Shown here piece by piece: positions 1-6,558 of a DNA stretch of 6,955 nucleotides. Each line of letters starts with the position of its first letter. Position 1 is the first letter of the stretch. The notes under the pieces are model-generated. The model was given only the letters and a program-made list of their open reading frames with translations, was not told where the DNA came from and ran no database searches. Position numbers and translations under genes: made by a program. The DNA lies in contig JAIELM010000427.1 in NCBI GenBank assembly GCA_019752975.1, positions 1 through 6,955 on the forward strand, given 5' to 3'. This DNA comes from Undibacterium sp. Lineage in GTDB: Bacteria; Pseudomonadota; Gammaproteobacteria; Burkholderiales; Burkholderiaceae_D.

Positions 1-753
1 TTATTGACTCCCGAAGGCATCAATATGTTTTTGGCGGGTCTACGTCATGAGATTGATGGGTACATGGATTGGCTGCATACAGATCCGCGCTTTGCCGATG
101 TCGTAGCAAAGGAGAGTTTTTCGGATGTACAGCCATTTACCAAATTGCTGGTAAAGATTAAGCCCGAAATCATCACCATGCGCATGCCCTTAATTAAGCC
201 CGAGGAAGGTCGCGCACCGTTTGTCGAAGCTAAGACCTTGAAGCGTTGGCTAGACCAAGGACATGATGACCATGGTAAGCCTATAGTGATGGTGGATACT
301 CGCAACGCCTTTGAAGTAGACGTCGGTAGTTTTGACAACACCATTGATTATCGCATTACAAAATTCACCGAATTTCCCGCAGTCATTGAAGCGAATCGTG
401 AAGCTTTGAATGATAAAACCGTGGTGACTTTTTGCACTGGTGGCATACGCTGTGAAAAAGCAGCGATTCATATGCAAAATGTCGGCTTTGAAAGCGTCTA
501 CCAATTAGAAGGCGGCATTCTTAAATATTTTGAAGAAGTCGGTGGCGCGCATTATCACGGGGACTGTTTTGTATTTGATTATCGCACTGCTTTAAACCCG
601 CAACTGGAAGCGACCGATACCACTCAATGTTATGCCTGCCGCGCCGTAGTAACGCCACGTGAGCAACTATCGCCCTGGTATATCGAAGCAAAATCTTGCC
701 CTCACTGTCGCAAGATGAGTCGGGACATGATTGAACCTAAAGCTGATGCCTGA
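1..753 (+). CDS. trhO: tRNA uridine(34) hydroxylase TrhO, rhodanese family (5' end outside window)
   Basis: This is the C-terminal 250 residues of a TrhO/YceA (UPF0176) protein. Known family members carry out oxygen-dependent hydroxylation of U34 to 5-hydroxyuridine in certain tRNAs, in the cytoplasm. The frame is open from base 1, so the true start and part of the N-terminal acylphosphatase-like domain lie outside the window. Visible are the end of that domain (TPEGIN near the left edge, ESFSD, PEIITM) and then the rhodanese domain, from about [16 protein letters not shown] to [14 protein letters not shown]. Its active loop is [10 protein letters not shown], with the catalytic Cys codon at 433-435 and a second Cys six residues later. 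A Cys-rich tail follows: a CYAC pair, then CPHC, which probably binds a metal. The stop is TGA at 751-753. No strong terminator follows. E. coli yceA lies beside yceI and yceJ, as here. Family assignment is very secure; the exact tRNA substrates are inferred from the family. Confidence 0.95.
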   Translation, partial: LLTPEGINMFLAGLRHEIDGYMDWLHTDPRFADVVAKESFSDVQPFTKLLVKIKPEIITMRMPLIKPEEGRAPFVEAKTLKRWLDQGHDDHGKPIVMVDTRNAFEVDVGSFDNTIDYRITKFTEFPAVIEANREALNDKTVVTFCTGGIRCEKAAIHMQNVGFESVYQLEGGILKYFEEVGGAHYHGDCFVFDYRTALNPQLEATDTTQCYACRAVVTPREQLSPWYIEAKSCPHCRKMSRDMIEPKADA

Positions 754-1200
754 GCAGCTCATACCATCATGAGCACATGATTTGACACAGGTCTTTACTT
801 GTTTCTTATTGCGTGCCATTTGGGTGAGAGTCTGCGGCGCAGAATAGTAAAGCTGAGGAAGTACGCATGGGAGCACCAAGGACAGCAGCACGCTTTCTTC
901 ACTTCGGCGCGCAGTAAATTGATCCGCTTTATTATGCAGCGTTATTTTGTCGTTAGCGTCTCAATATTGACCACCAGTTTGTTGCACTACAAACCGCTTT
1001 CCCCTTAGCCGAGCACATTTCCATGAGCTCTAAGGCAAATTCATGGTCGATACTAAAATTGCCTGTGTGGCATATATCTCTCCCATGCTAAACTCTGTTT
1101 GCTTTTTTTAGCGAAATTCTAGTCATTAAAGCCGTCCATATGGTGAGCAGATTGTTGTTCACAGTTAGTTGAGGCGGCATTTTTCTTGTCTATATTTTTT

Positions 1201-1230
1201 TTGACGCCAATGAACTTCTTGCGTTAATAT
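1201..1230 (+). promoter_or_regulatory. Candidate sigma70 promoter of the yceJ-yceI-yceI-marR operon
   Basis: A -35 box TTGACG (1201-1206, 5 of 6 to consensus) lies 18 nt from a -10 box TAATAT (1225-1230, 4 of 6). A T-rich stretch just upstream (1191-1200) could act as an UP-like element. Transcription would start near 1237, giving a short leader of about 30 nt to the ATG at 1270. It is the best promoter-like match I see ahead of the operon. GTTAAT at 1223-1228 with a 16-nt spacer is an alternative -10 box. Confidence 0.55.
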
Positions 1231-1240
1231 TAGTCCTAAC
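1223..1240. promoter_or_regulatory. Imperfect palindrome over the -10 box, candidate MarR operator
   Basis: The 18-bp segment has outer arms GTTA (1223-1226) and TAAC (1237-1240) that are exact inverse complements, with two of the five inner pairs also matching. Inside it lie the perfect palindrome TAATATTA (1225-1232) and TTAG-tc-CTAA (1230-1239). It covers the proposed -10 box and the likely transcription start. MarR proteins typically bind 16-20 bp imperfect palindromes in such positions and often repress their own operon. The MarR gene ending this operon is therefore the natural candidate. The match is short and AT-rich, so chance is a real possibility. Confidence 0.25.
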
Positions 1241-1255
1241 ACGAACAAATTACTT

Positions 1256-1260
1256 GGGAG
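1256..1260 (+). promoter_or_regulatory. Ribosome binding site of the cytochrome b561 gene
   Basis: GGGAG at 1256-1260 lies 9 nt before the ATG at 1270. This supports that start, as does the usual family opening in which a short N-terminal segment leads straight into the first membrane helix. Confidence 0.6.
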
Positions 1261-1269
1261 ACATCACTT

Positions 1270-1809
1270 ATGCATCGCCACTCAGGTCTAACTATCTTCC
1301 TACATTGGCTCATCGCGGCGCTTATCATCACTGCCTTGGCGATGGGCTTCTATATGGTCGATTTAAGTTTCAGCATGACCAAGCTCAAACTTTTCAATTG
1401 GCATAAATGGCTAGGAGTGAGTATCTTTTTCTTGGTCATTTTGCGTTTATTCATCAGACTTTCTCAAGGTGTACCAGCCTACCCAGACAGCATGCCGCGC
1501 TGGGAAAAACGTGCAGCAGCACTCAGCCATCTGGTACTTTATGTCTTGATGTTTGCGGTACCGATTTCTGGCTACCTATACACCTATGCAGCGGGCATAC
1601 CGGTAGTGTATTTCGCTTGGATAGAATTACCAGCCTTGATAGGTCCTTTTCCCGCACTTAAACTAGGCCTCAAGGAATTGCACGATAATTTAACTTTTTC
1701 ATTGCTCATTGTCGTATTACTGCATTTGGCCGCCGCTCTTAAACATCGTTTGATCGATCGCGATAAGGTCTTACAAGGGATGTTGCCTCGCTTCTTTTCT
1801 AAGGACTAA
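1270..1809 (+). CDS. yceJ: Cytochrome b561 (YceJ/CybB family), di-heme membrane electron carrier
   Basis: This 179-residue protein belongs to the prokaryotic cytochrome b561 family (PF01292 type), of typical length. Four membrane helices are visible at roughly residues 8-30, 44-63, 84-107 and 139-160. Histidines in or next to the helices are the probable b-heme ligands: H12 (FLHWL), H45 (NWHKWLG), H87 (LSHLVLY) and H152 (LLHLAA); H138 and H159 are also present. Characterised relatives pass electrons between the quinol pool and acceptors at the inner membrane, and CybB reacts with superoxide. It is the first gene of a four-gene unit and its stop (1807-1809) is 1 nt from the next ATG. Because a YceI gene follows directly, as in the E. 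coli yceI-yceJ pair, I prefer the YceJ name over CybB. The family is secure; the electron donor and acceptor are unknown. Confidence 0.92.
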   Translation: MHRHSGLTIFLHWLIAALIITALAMGFYMVDLSFSMTKLKLFNWHKWLGVSIFFLVILRLFIRLSQGVPAYPDSMPRWEKRAAALSHLVLYVLMFAVPISGYLYTYAAGIPVVYFAWIELPALIGPFPALKLGLKELHDNLTFSLLIVVLLHLAAALKHRLIDRDKVLQGMLPRFFSKD

Positions 1810-1810
1810 T

Positions 1811-2386
1811 ATGTTCCCACTTAAAAATTTTTCTGCTCGCTTTCAATTAGGATTACTTTTCGTCTGCATCAGCCTCAGCGGCTTGACTTGGGCATATGCC
1901 AATAGCGTAGACAACAGTAAGAGCAGCATCTCCATCGTGTTTAAACAAATGGAAGTGCCTGTGCCAGCCAAGTTTAAAAAATTCACCGCTACGATAGACT
2001 ACAACAGTACGAAACCCGAAACATCTAAGGCAACTGTGGAGTTGGATATGACCAGTTTAGAATTACCTGCGCCTGAATACAATCAGGAAGTCTTGAAGAA
2101 AGAATGGTTTAATTCTGCGGCTTTTCCTCGCGCCAGCTTTGTCTCGAACAAGATGAGTATGACTGCTCCCGGCAAGTTGGACGTCACGGGTAATTTGACG
2201 ATTAAGGGCAAAACCGTGGCGACCAGTTTCTCCCTACTGATCAAGCAAGAAGGCAAGGCGACCAGCTTCGAAGGTAGTCTTCCGATCAAACGTCTCATGT
2301 TTAATATCGGCGAAGGAGAGTGGAAGGACACTAGCGCCGTTGCCGATGAAGTCATCATTAAGTTTAAAGTAGTCACCAACCCATAA
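1811..2386 (+). CDS. YceI-family secreted protein (first copy, cysteine-free mature form)
   Basis: The 191-residue precursor has a Sec signal peptide: basic N-region with K5 and R10, hydrophobic stretch LGLLFVC onward, and probable signal peptidase I cleavage after AYA at residues 28-30. The mature part is a YceI lipocalin-like beta-barrel. Family marks include FKQMEVPVPAKF (45-55), TVELDMTSLELP (75-86), the FNSAAFPRASF segment (100-110), the DVTGNLTIKGKT strand pair (124-135) and a C-terminal FNIGEGEWKDTSAVADEV block (164-181). YceI proteins with solved structures bind long isoprenoid chains, so a quinone-like or polyprenyl ligand in the periplasm is a reasonable inference. Unlike the next gene, the mature form has no cysteine. 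The Shine-Dalgarno AAGGA (1801-1805) lies inside the end of the b561 gene, 5 nt from the ATG, which implies translational coupling. Confidence 0.9.
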   Translation: MFPLKNFSARFQLGLLFVCISLSGLTWAYANSVDNSKSSISIVFKQMEVPVPAKFKKFTATIDYNSTKPETSKATVELDMTSLELPAPEYNQEVLKKEWFNSAAFPRASFVSNKMSMTAPGKLDVTGNLTIKGKTVATSFSLLIKQEGKATSFEGSLPIKRLMFNIGEGEWKDTSAVADEVIIKFKVVTNP

Positions 2387-2405
2387 CTTTTATAGGAGCA
2401 TCACC

Positions 2406-2978
2406 ATGAATTTAAAGAACTTTTTTGCTGTCGCACTTTTAGCTATTGCCGCACCTAGCTTTGCACAAACTTACAAGATCGATCCTAGCCATACTTATCC
2501 TAGCTTTGAAGCTGATCACAAGGGTGGACTCTCGATTTGGCGCGGAAAATTTAATAAGACGAGTGGAACGATTAGTTTAGATCGCGCAAAAAAAACTGGC
2601 ACGATGGAAATCGTGATCGATGCCACATCCATCGATTTTGGTATGAGCAAAATGAACGACCATGCTAAGAGCAAAGATATGTTCAGTGTCGAGCAATTTC
2701 CTAGCATCACCTACAAAGGTACAGCTATGAAATTTGAGGGTGAAAAATTAGTCTCAGTGGACGGTGAACTGACCTTATTAGGCGTGACAAAACCACTCAC
2801 TTTGACGGTGAACAAGTTCAAGTGCGTGGAAGACAAAATGACTAAGCGCGAAGTCTGCGGTGCAGATGCTAGCGCTGAATTCAAACGTAGTGACTTTGGT
2901 TTGAGCTACGGTATACAATACGGCTTCGCGCCTGAGGTCAAATTGGCGATACAAGTGGAAGCAATGAAGACAGAATGA
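2406..2978 (+). CDS. yceI: YceI-family periplasmic protein (second copy, classical type)
   Basis: The 190-residue precursor has a clear signal peptide cleaved after SFA (residues 18-20), leaving a mature protein beginning QTYKIDPSHT. This is the classical YceI form: YKIDPSHTYPSFEADHKGG (23-41), an IDATSIDFGMSKMNDH segment (71-86), FPSITYKG (98-105), LTLLGVTKPLTL (122-133) and RSDFGLSYG (161-169). C140 (FKC) and C151 (VCG) match the conserved cysteine pair of proteobacterial YceI and probably form a disulfide. E. coli YceI is a periplasmic, alkali-induced protein, and relatives bind polyisoprenoids. A good ribosome site AGGAG (2394-2398) sits 7 nt before the ATG. The gene follows the first YceI by 19 nt and overlaps the MarR gene by 4 nt. 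The two YceI copies are clearly diverged, so this is not a recent duplication. Confidence 0.93.
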   Translation: MNLKNFFAVALLAIAAPSFAQTYKIDPSHTYPSFEADHKGGLSIWRGKFNKTSGTISLDRAKKTGTMEIVIDATSIDFGMSKMNDHAKSKDMFSVEQFPSITYKGTAMKFEGEKLVSVDGELTLLGVTKPLTLTVNKFKCVEDKMTKREVCGADASAEFKRSDFGLSYGIQYGFAPEVKLAIQVEAMKTE

Positions 2979-3421
2979 TAGAAAAGCGCTACCTACGCAG
3001 CATTCGGCTATTAGCCGAATGCATGCAAATATTTGAATCCGCATCCGCTAAACGGGTGCGTGCTTTGGGCTTTACTGAGGCTCAATTCGATATCATCGCC
3101 ACCCTAGGCAATACCACTGGCATGAACTGCAAAGAGTTAGGTGAAAAAACCTTAATCACTAAGGGCACATTGACTGGCGTATTAAATCGTTTGGAGGCTA
3201 AAGGATTGGTTCAACGCGAACGTGGAGAAGATAAGCGACAGTTTTTTGTGAAGTTAACTGCTGCCGGAATTCACAGTTTTGAAACCACATTCCCCGCAGT
3301 AGTTAGTCAAGGACGAGCCACTTTTGCACATTATCAAATTGAAGATTTTGAGGCTTTGGAAGCGCAGCTATCGAAGCTCAAGCGCACCTTAGAAACTTAC
3401 AAAAGTATGCCCACTACCTGA
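2975..3421 (+). CDS. MarR-family transcriptional regulator, winged helix-turn-helix
   Basis: This is a 148-residue protein of normal MarR length. Helix 1 (about 5-28) and the C-terminal helices (about 101-143) should form the dimer interface. The DNA-binding part runs from FTEAQFDIIATL (33-44) through MNCKELGEKTLI (50-61) to the recognition helix around ITKGTLTGVLNRLEAKG (61-77). The wing follows, RERGEDKRQFFVKLT (81-95), with the usual D-K-R basic turn. Its ATG overlaps the stop of the preceding YceI gene as ATGA (2975-2978), so translation is probably coupled. As last gene of the b561-YceI-YceI unit it most likely regulates that unit. Two cysteines (C16, C52) are present, but neither aligns with the sensing Cys of OhrR. 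The ligand is unknown; a quinone-like or phenolic compound would suit the neighbours but is inference only. Confidence 0.92.
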   Translation: MIEKRYLRSIRLLAECMQIFESASAKRVRALGFTEAQFDIIATLGNTTGMNCKELGEKTLITKGTLTGVLNRLEAKGLVQRERGEDKRQFFVKLTAAGIHSFETTFPAVVSQGRATFAHYQIEDFEALEAQLSKLKRTLETYKSMPTT

Positions 3422-3437
3422 AATACACAAAGGCTCC

Positions 3438-3472
3438 GTCAGCACCATTCCGGATGAATGATTGGTGCTGAC
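3438..3472. other. Perfect 10-bp-arm hairpin after the MarR gene
   Basis: GTCAGCACCA (3438-3447) and TGGTGCTGAC (3463-3472) are exact inverse complements around a 15-nt loop. In the loop TTC (3448-3450) can extend the pairing with GAA (3456-3458). The stem is GC-rich enough to be stable in RNA. No T-run follows on the + strand (ATGTGAG) or on the - strand, so it is not a standard intrinsic terminator. It may stabilise the 3' end of the operon mRNA or form part of a small 3'-UTR RNA. Confidence 0.6.
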
Positions 3473-3533
3473 ATGTGAGTCGGTACCAGTTGCTCGTTGC
3501 ACGCTATCAATCGGCAAGCCAGCCAAAACTACA

Positions 3534-3568
3534 AAAAAAATGAGTACGCAAAGCGCACTCATTTTTTT
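3534..3568. terminator. Bidirectional intrinsic terminator between marR and secA
   Basis: The arms, seven A then TGAGT (3534-3545) and ACTCA then seven T (3557-3568), are exact inverse complements of 12 bp. The 11-nt loop can add a CGC/GCG mini-stem after one mismatch. The T-run follows the stem on the + strand, and the A-run (3533-3540) gives a T-run on the - strand. It therefore serves both the MarR operon and secA, whose stop lies 19 nt away. The core stem is fairly short apart from the A/T pairs. Confidence 0.85.
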
Positions 3569-3587
3569 GTGGCGATAACAAATAACG

Positions 3588-6353
3588 CTAAGCCAATTTA
3601 CCGTGACATTGCTTAAACTTCTTACCGCTACCGCATGGGCAAGGATCGTTTCTGCCCACCTTGATACCATGATCAACGAAGGGTTGATGTCCAGCTTCAC
3701 CCAACTGCGGATTAGGAGCCAACATATCTTCTGGCGAAGTATTGGCATCGAAATCAGCGTGTTGGTAATGCACGTTTTCAATTTGATTTTGTGCCATCTG
3801 CGCTTCAGCTGCTTCTATTTCCTCTCTTGTTTGTATACGTACTGTGACAATAGTACTCACCACTTCGCTTTTGATCATGTCTAACATTTGACCGAATAAT
3901 TCGAAGGCTTCGCGCTTGTACTCTTGCTTAGGATTCTTTTGTGCGTAACCACGCAAATGTATCCCCTGACGCAAATGATCTAACGCGGCGAGATGTTCGC
4001 GCCAATGGCTATCAATGGCTTTTAACATGACACTACGCTCAAAACCAGCGAAGGAATCTTTACCTACTAACGCGATCTTAGCGTCGTAGTCGGCTTTGGC
4101 TGCCGCCACTACACGTTCGACGATATCTTCATCGATGAGATTTTTTTCACTATCTAGCAATTTCACTAGTTCGACATCTAGAGCCCATTCACTAGCTAAG
4201 GTGGTTTGCAATCCAGCTAAATTCCATTGCTCCTCTACCGACTCGGCAGGCACAAAATTACGCACCACGTCATGGAACATACCGTCACGAAGCGAAGACA
4301 TTAGCTCGGCTGTGTCGTGCGCTTCTAGCAGTTCGTTACGCTGTTGATAGATCACTTTACGCTGATCATTGGCCACATCGTCATACTCTAATAACTGCTT
4401 ACGAATATCAAAGTTACGCGCTTCGACTTTGCGCTGAGCTGATTCTATCGAACGGCTGACAATCCCCGCTTCTATCGGCTCGCCTTCTGGCATCTTCAAT
4501 CTATCCATGATGGCGCGCACTCGGTCACCAGCAAAAATTCGCAATAAGGCGTCGTCCAAAGATAAATAGAAGCGAGAAGAACCAGGATCACCTTGACGAC
4601 CAGAACGACCACGCAATTGATTGTCAACCCGACGAGATTCATGACGCTCAGTACCAACAATATGCAGGCCACCCGCGGTCACAACTTGATCGTGCAGGGA
4701 CTGCCATTCATCACGTAGGGTTTGTGCTTGGGCTAGTTTTTCGGCATCACTTAAACTGCTGGAAGCCTCGATCAACTGCACCTGCTTGGCGACGTTACCA
4801 CCCAAAACAATATCGGTCCCGCGTCCCGCCATATTGGTAGCGATAGTAATACCTTTAGGACGACCAGCTTGCGCGATAATTTCAGCTTCGCGAGCATGCT
4901 GTTTGGCGTTCAATACATTGTGTGGCAACTTAGCTTTCTCTAAAATGCCAGACAAGAGTTCTGAATTTTCAATCGACGTCGTTCCAACCAAGACTGGTTG
5001 TCCGCGCTCGTAACAATCTTGGATATCCTTGAGCATCGCGCCGTATTTTTCTTCGGCAGATTTGTAGACTTGATCTTGTCTATCGATCCGTGCGGAGGGA
5101 CGATTCGGCGGAATCACTACCGTTTCTAGGTTGTAGATTTCCTGAAACTCGTAGGCTTCGGTATCCGCTGTTCCGGTCATGCCTGAAAGACGAACATACA
5201 TACGGAAGTAATTCTGGAAAGTGATCGAGGCTAGAGTTTGGTTTTCATTCTGAATACGCACACCCTCTTTGGCCTCAACCGCTTGATGCAAACCATCTGA
5301 CCAACGACGACCAGTCATCATACGACCAGTGAACTCATCCACGATCACGATCTCATCATTTAGGACGACATAATGTTGGTCTTTGAAATACAGGGCATGC
5401 GCACGCAAGGCCGCATACAAATGATGAATTAAGGAGATATTTGTTGCATCATACAAAGACGCACCCTCAGGCAATAAGCCCATTTGCGTAAGTATCCGTT
5501 CAGCCTTGTCGTGACCGACCTCGGTCAAAAGTACGGTGTGGGCTTTTTCGTCTTTGACATAATCACCAGGCACTTCCACTACGCCTTTACCATCCGGCGT
5601 TTCTTCACCGATTTGCAAAGTCAGTAGCTTCGGTACCTCATTGATCTTATAGTAGAGCTCGGTATGGTTTTCTGCCTGCCCGGAAATGATCAAAGGCGTA
5701 CGCGCTTCATCGATCAAGATAGAATCGACCTCATCGACCACCGCGAAATTCAAAGAGCGTTGAACGCGGTCTCTGACTTCATAGACCATATTGTCGCGCA
5801 AATAATCGAAGCCGAATTCGTTATTGGTACCATAAGTGATATCCGAGGCATAAGCGACTTGTTTAGCATCGTGCTCCAACTGAGATAAGTTAATACCAGT
5901 AGAAAGGCCTAACCAGCCATACAAAAGCCCCATCCACTCAGCATCGCGTTGCGCCAAGTAATCATTAACTGTCACTACATGAACACCCTTGCCCGACAAG
6001 GCGTTCAAATAAATAGGCAGGGTCGCCATCAAGGTTTTACCCTCACCCGTTCCCATTTCTGCGATTTTGCCAAAATGTAGCGCCATCCCACCTATCATTT
6101 GCACGTCGAAATGACGCATCTTTAGGACACGCTTACTCGCCGCTCGGCAGACAGCAAAAGCTTCTGGCAAAATGCTATCTAAACTTTCGCCTTTGGCAAT
6201 ACGATCTTTGAACTCTGGCGTTTTCGCCTTTAATTGCTCGTCGCTCAACGCATCCAAGTTGGTTTCTAAGGCGTTGATTTCACGAACAATTTTTTGGTAT
6301 TGTTTCAAAAGTCGTTGATTACGACTACCGAATATCTTGGTGAGGAATGACAT
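3588..6353 (-). CDS. secA: Protein translocase subunit SecA
   Basis: SecA is the ATPase motor that drives unfolded preproteins through SecYEG; it works in the cytoplasm and on the inner membrane. The 921 residues are complete and slightly longer than the 901 of E. coli. In order: N-terminal SecYEG/lipid-binding helix (1-30); Walker A GTGEGKT (101-107); DEVD Walker B (207-210); preprotein crosslinking domain inserted from about 220 to 370; second nucleotide-binding domain with [12 protein letters not shown] (454-465), [15 protein letters not shown] (506-520) and [13 protein letters not shown] (579-591); scaffold and two-helix finger region around [19 protein letters not shown] (779-797); then a variable linker and the zinc tail [13 protein letters not shown] with C905, C907, C916 and H917, used for SecB and phospholipid contact. 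All key residues are present. The start is set by the conserved MSFLTKIFG opening, although no clear Shine-Dalgarno precedes it. It converges with the MarR gene. Confidence 0.99.
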   Translation of the reverse strand: MSFLTKIFGSRNQRLLKQYQKIVREINALETNLDALSDEQLKAKTPEFKDRIAKGESLDSILPEAFAVCRAASKRVLKMRHFDVQMIGGMALHFGKIAEMGTGEGKTLMATLPIYLNALSGKGVHVVTVNDYLAQRDAEWMGLLYGWLGLSTGINLSQLEHDAKQVAYASDITYGTNNEFGFDYLRDNMVYEVRDRVQRSLNFAVVDEVDSILIDEARTPLIISGQAENHTELYYKINEVPKLLTLQIGEETPDGKGVVEVPGDYVKDEKAHTVLLTEVGHDKAERILTQMGLLPEGASLYDATNISLIHHLYAALRAHALYFKDQHYVVLNDEIVIVDEFTGRMMTGRRWSDGLHQAVEAKEGVRIQNENQTLASITFQNYFRMYVRLSGMTGTADTEAYEFQEIYNLETVVIPPNRPSARIDRQDQVYKSAEEKYGAMLKDIQDCYERGQPVLVGTTSIENSELLSGILEKAKLPHNVLNAKQHAREAEIIAQAGRPKGITIATNMAGRGTDIVLGGNVAKQVQLIEASSSLSDAEKLAQAQTLRDEWQSLHDQVVTAGGLHIVGTERHESRRVDNQLRGRSGRQGDPGSSRFYLSLDDALLRIFAGDRVRAIMDRLKMPEGEPIEAGIVSRSIESAQRKVEARNFDIRKQLLEYDDVANDQRKVIYQQRNELLEAHDTAELMSSLRDGMFHDVVRNFVPAESVEEQWNLAGLQTTLASEWALDVELVKLLDSEKNLIDEDIVERVVAAAKADYDAKIALVGKDSFAGFERSVMLKAIDSHWREHLAALDHLRQGIHLRGYAQKNPKQEYKREAFELFGQMLDMIKSEVVSTIVTVRIQTREEIEAAEAQMAQNQIENVHYQHADFDANTSPEDMLAPNPQLGEAGHQPFVDHGIKVGRNDPCPCGSGKKFKQCHGKLA

Positions 6354-6456
6354 GCTTAGGCTTGAGTTATGGAGTTCTTAGGTTCTTAAACACTGCGAAC
6401 AAGATGGGCTTTGTCCACAGCAATGTGATTAACTTTTAATTTTAACATGCCTAAGC
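6354..6456 (-). promoter_or_regulatory. Possible secA leader structure: inverted repeat abutting the start codon
   Basis: Read along the - strand, GCTTAGGC (6456-6449) and GCCTAAGC (6361-6354) are exact inverse complements of 8 nt, 87 nt apart. The second arm touches the secA ATG directly and occupies the ribosome-binding position. A partial copy of the second arm, CCTAAG (6382-6377), lies between them and could pair with the first arm instead. If both arms are transcribed, pairing would hide the secA initiation region and the middle copy would offer an alternative fold. This is inference. One 8-nt inverted repeat in a stretch this long is not rare by chance. Confidence 0.25.
6386..6448 (-). 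CDS. Possible 20-codon leader ORF upstream of secA
   Basis: An ATG at 6448-6446 opens a 20-codon frame (MLKLKVNHIAVDKAHLVRSV) ending with TAA at 6388-6386, 32 nt before secA. AAGGG (6462-6458), 9 nt upstream, is a fair Shine-Dalgarno and better than anything ahead of secA. The position recalls SecM of E. coli, but the peptide lacks a signal sequence and any arrest motif I know, so it is not a SecM homologue. It is short enough to occur by chance, and the candidate promoter at 6439-6467 would exclude it from the transcript. Confidence 0.15.
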   Translation of the reverse strand: MLKLKVNHIAVDKAHLVRSV

Positions 6457-6467
6457 GCCCTTACCAG
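6439..6467 (-). promoter_or_regulatory. Weak candidate secA promoter
   Basis: On the - strand TAAAAT (6444-6439, 5 of 6 to the -10 consensus) lies 17 nt from CTGGTA (6467-6462, 3 of 6 to the -35 consensus). It would start transcription about 80 nt ahead of secA. A TTGACC at 6480-6475 resembles a -35 box but has no -10 partner at the right distance. No strong terminator separates the M23 gene from secA, so read-through from upstream is also possible. Confidence 0.3.
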
Positions 6468-6558
6468 CGTTTATGGTCAAGGATTAGGAAGATATCAGGA
6501 AAAGTGGTGCTAATTCGACGCAATACAAGGGGGAGAGGAAAGTTAAAATGAAAAATTG

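Larger units (their letters stand above)
754..1269. other. 516-nt intergenic region without a convincing gene
   Basis: I found no convincing coding region, tRNA-like fold or repeat between trhO and the cytochrome b561 gene. The longest + frame, at 799-1008, begins with TTG, has no Shine-Dalgarno and matches no protein style I know. On the - strand a stop-free stretch of about 43 codons at about 1082-953 gives fairly protein-like residues (for example DHEFALELMEMC) but has no usable upstream start. It could be chance or a decayed gene remnant. Short inverted repeats are present (766-781; 1087-1092 with 1107-1112), but neither has a stable GC-rich stem plus T-run. The right end holds the promoter of the downstream operon. 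The length is unusual beside the otherwise tight packing. Confidence 0.6.

Noticed and set aside
766..781. Inverted repeat ATCATG/CATGAT as a trhO terminator
   Set aside because: The stem is only 6 AT-rich pairs and no proper T-run follows, so it is too weak to call.
799..1008. 69-codon + strand ORF after trhO
   Set aside because: It starts with TTG, has no ribosome site, and its residues show no family pattern or signal peptide.
1087..1112. GCTAAA...TTTAGC inverted repeat as a terminator
   Set aside because: Six pairs around a 14-nt loop, with the T-run inside the loop rather than after the stem.
2975..3421. OhrR-type peroxide sensor because of C16 in helix 1 of the MarR protein
   Set aside because: Aligned on the conserved Q before the DNA-binding part, C16 falls about six residues away from the B. 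subtilis OhrR sensing cysteine, and the supporting tyrosines are not evident.
3389..3781. 130-codon - strand ORF across the 3' end of secA and the terminator
   Set aside because: It overlaps secA out of frame and reads through the bidirectional terminator; a shadow frame.
5664..5888. 74-codon + strand ORF inside secA
   Set aside because: It lies opposite conserved SecA coding sequence around the DEVD motif; a shadow frame.
6411..6419. TTGTCCACA, one mismatch from a DnaA box
   Set aside because: It is a single near match with no cluster, no AT-rich unwinding region and no dnaA or dnaN nearby.
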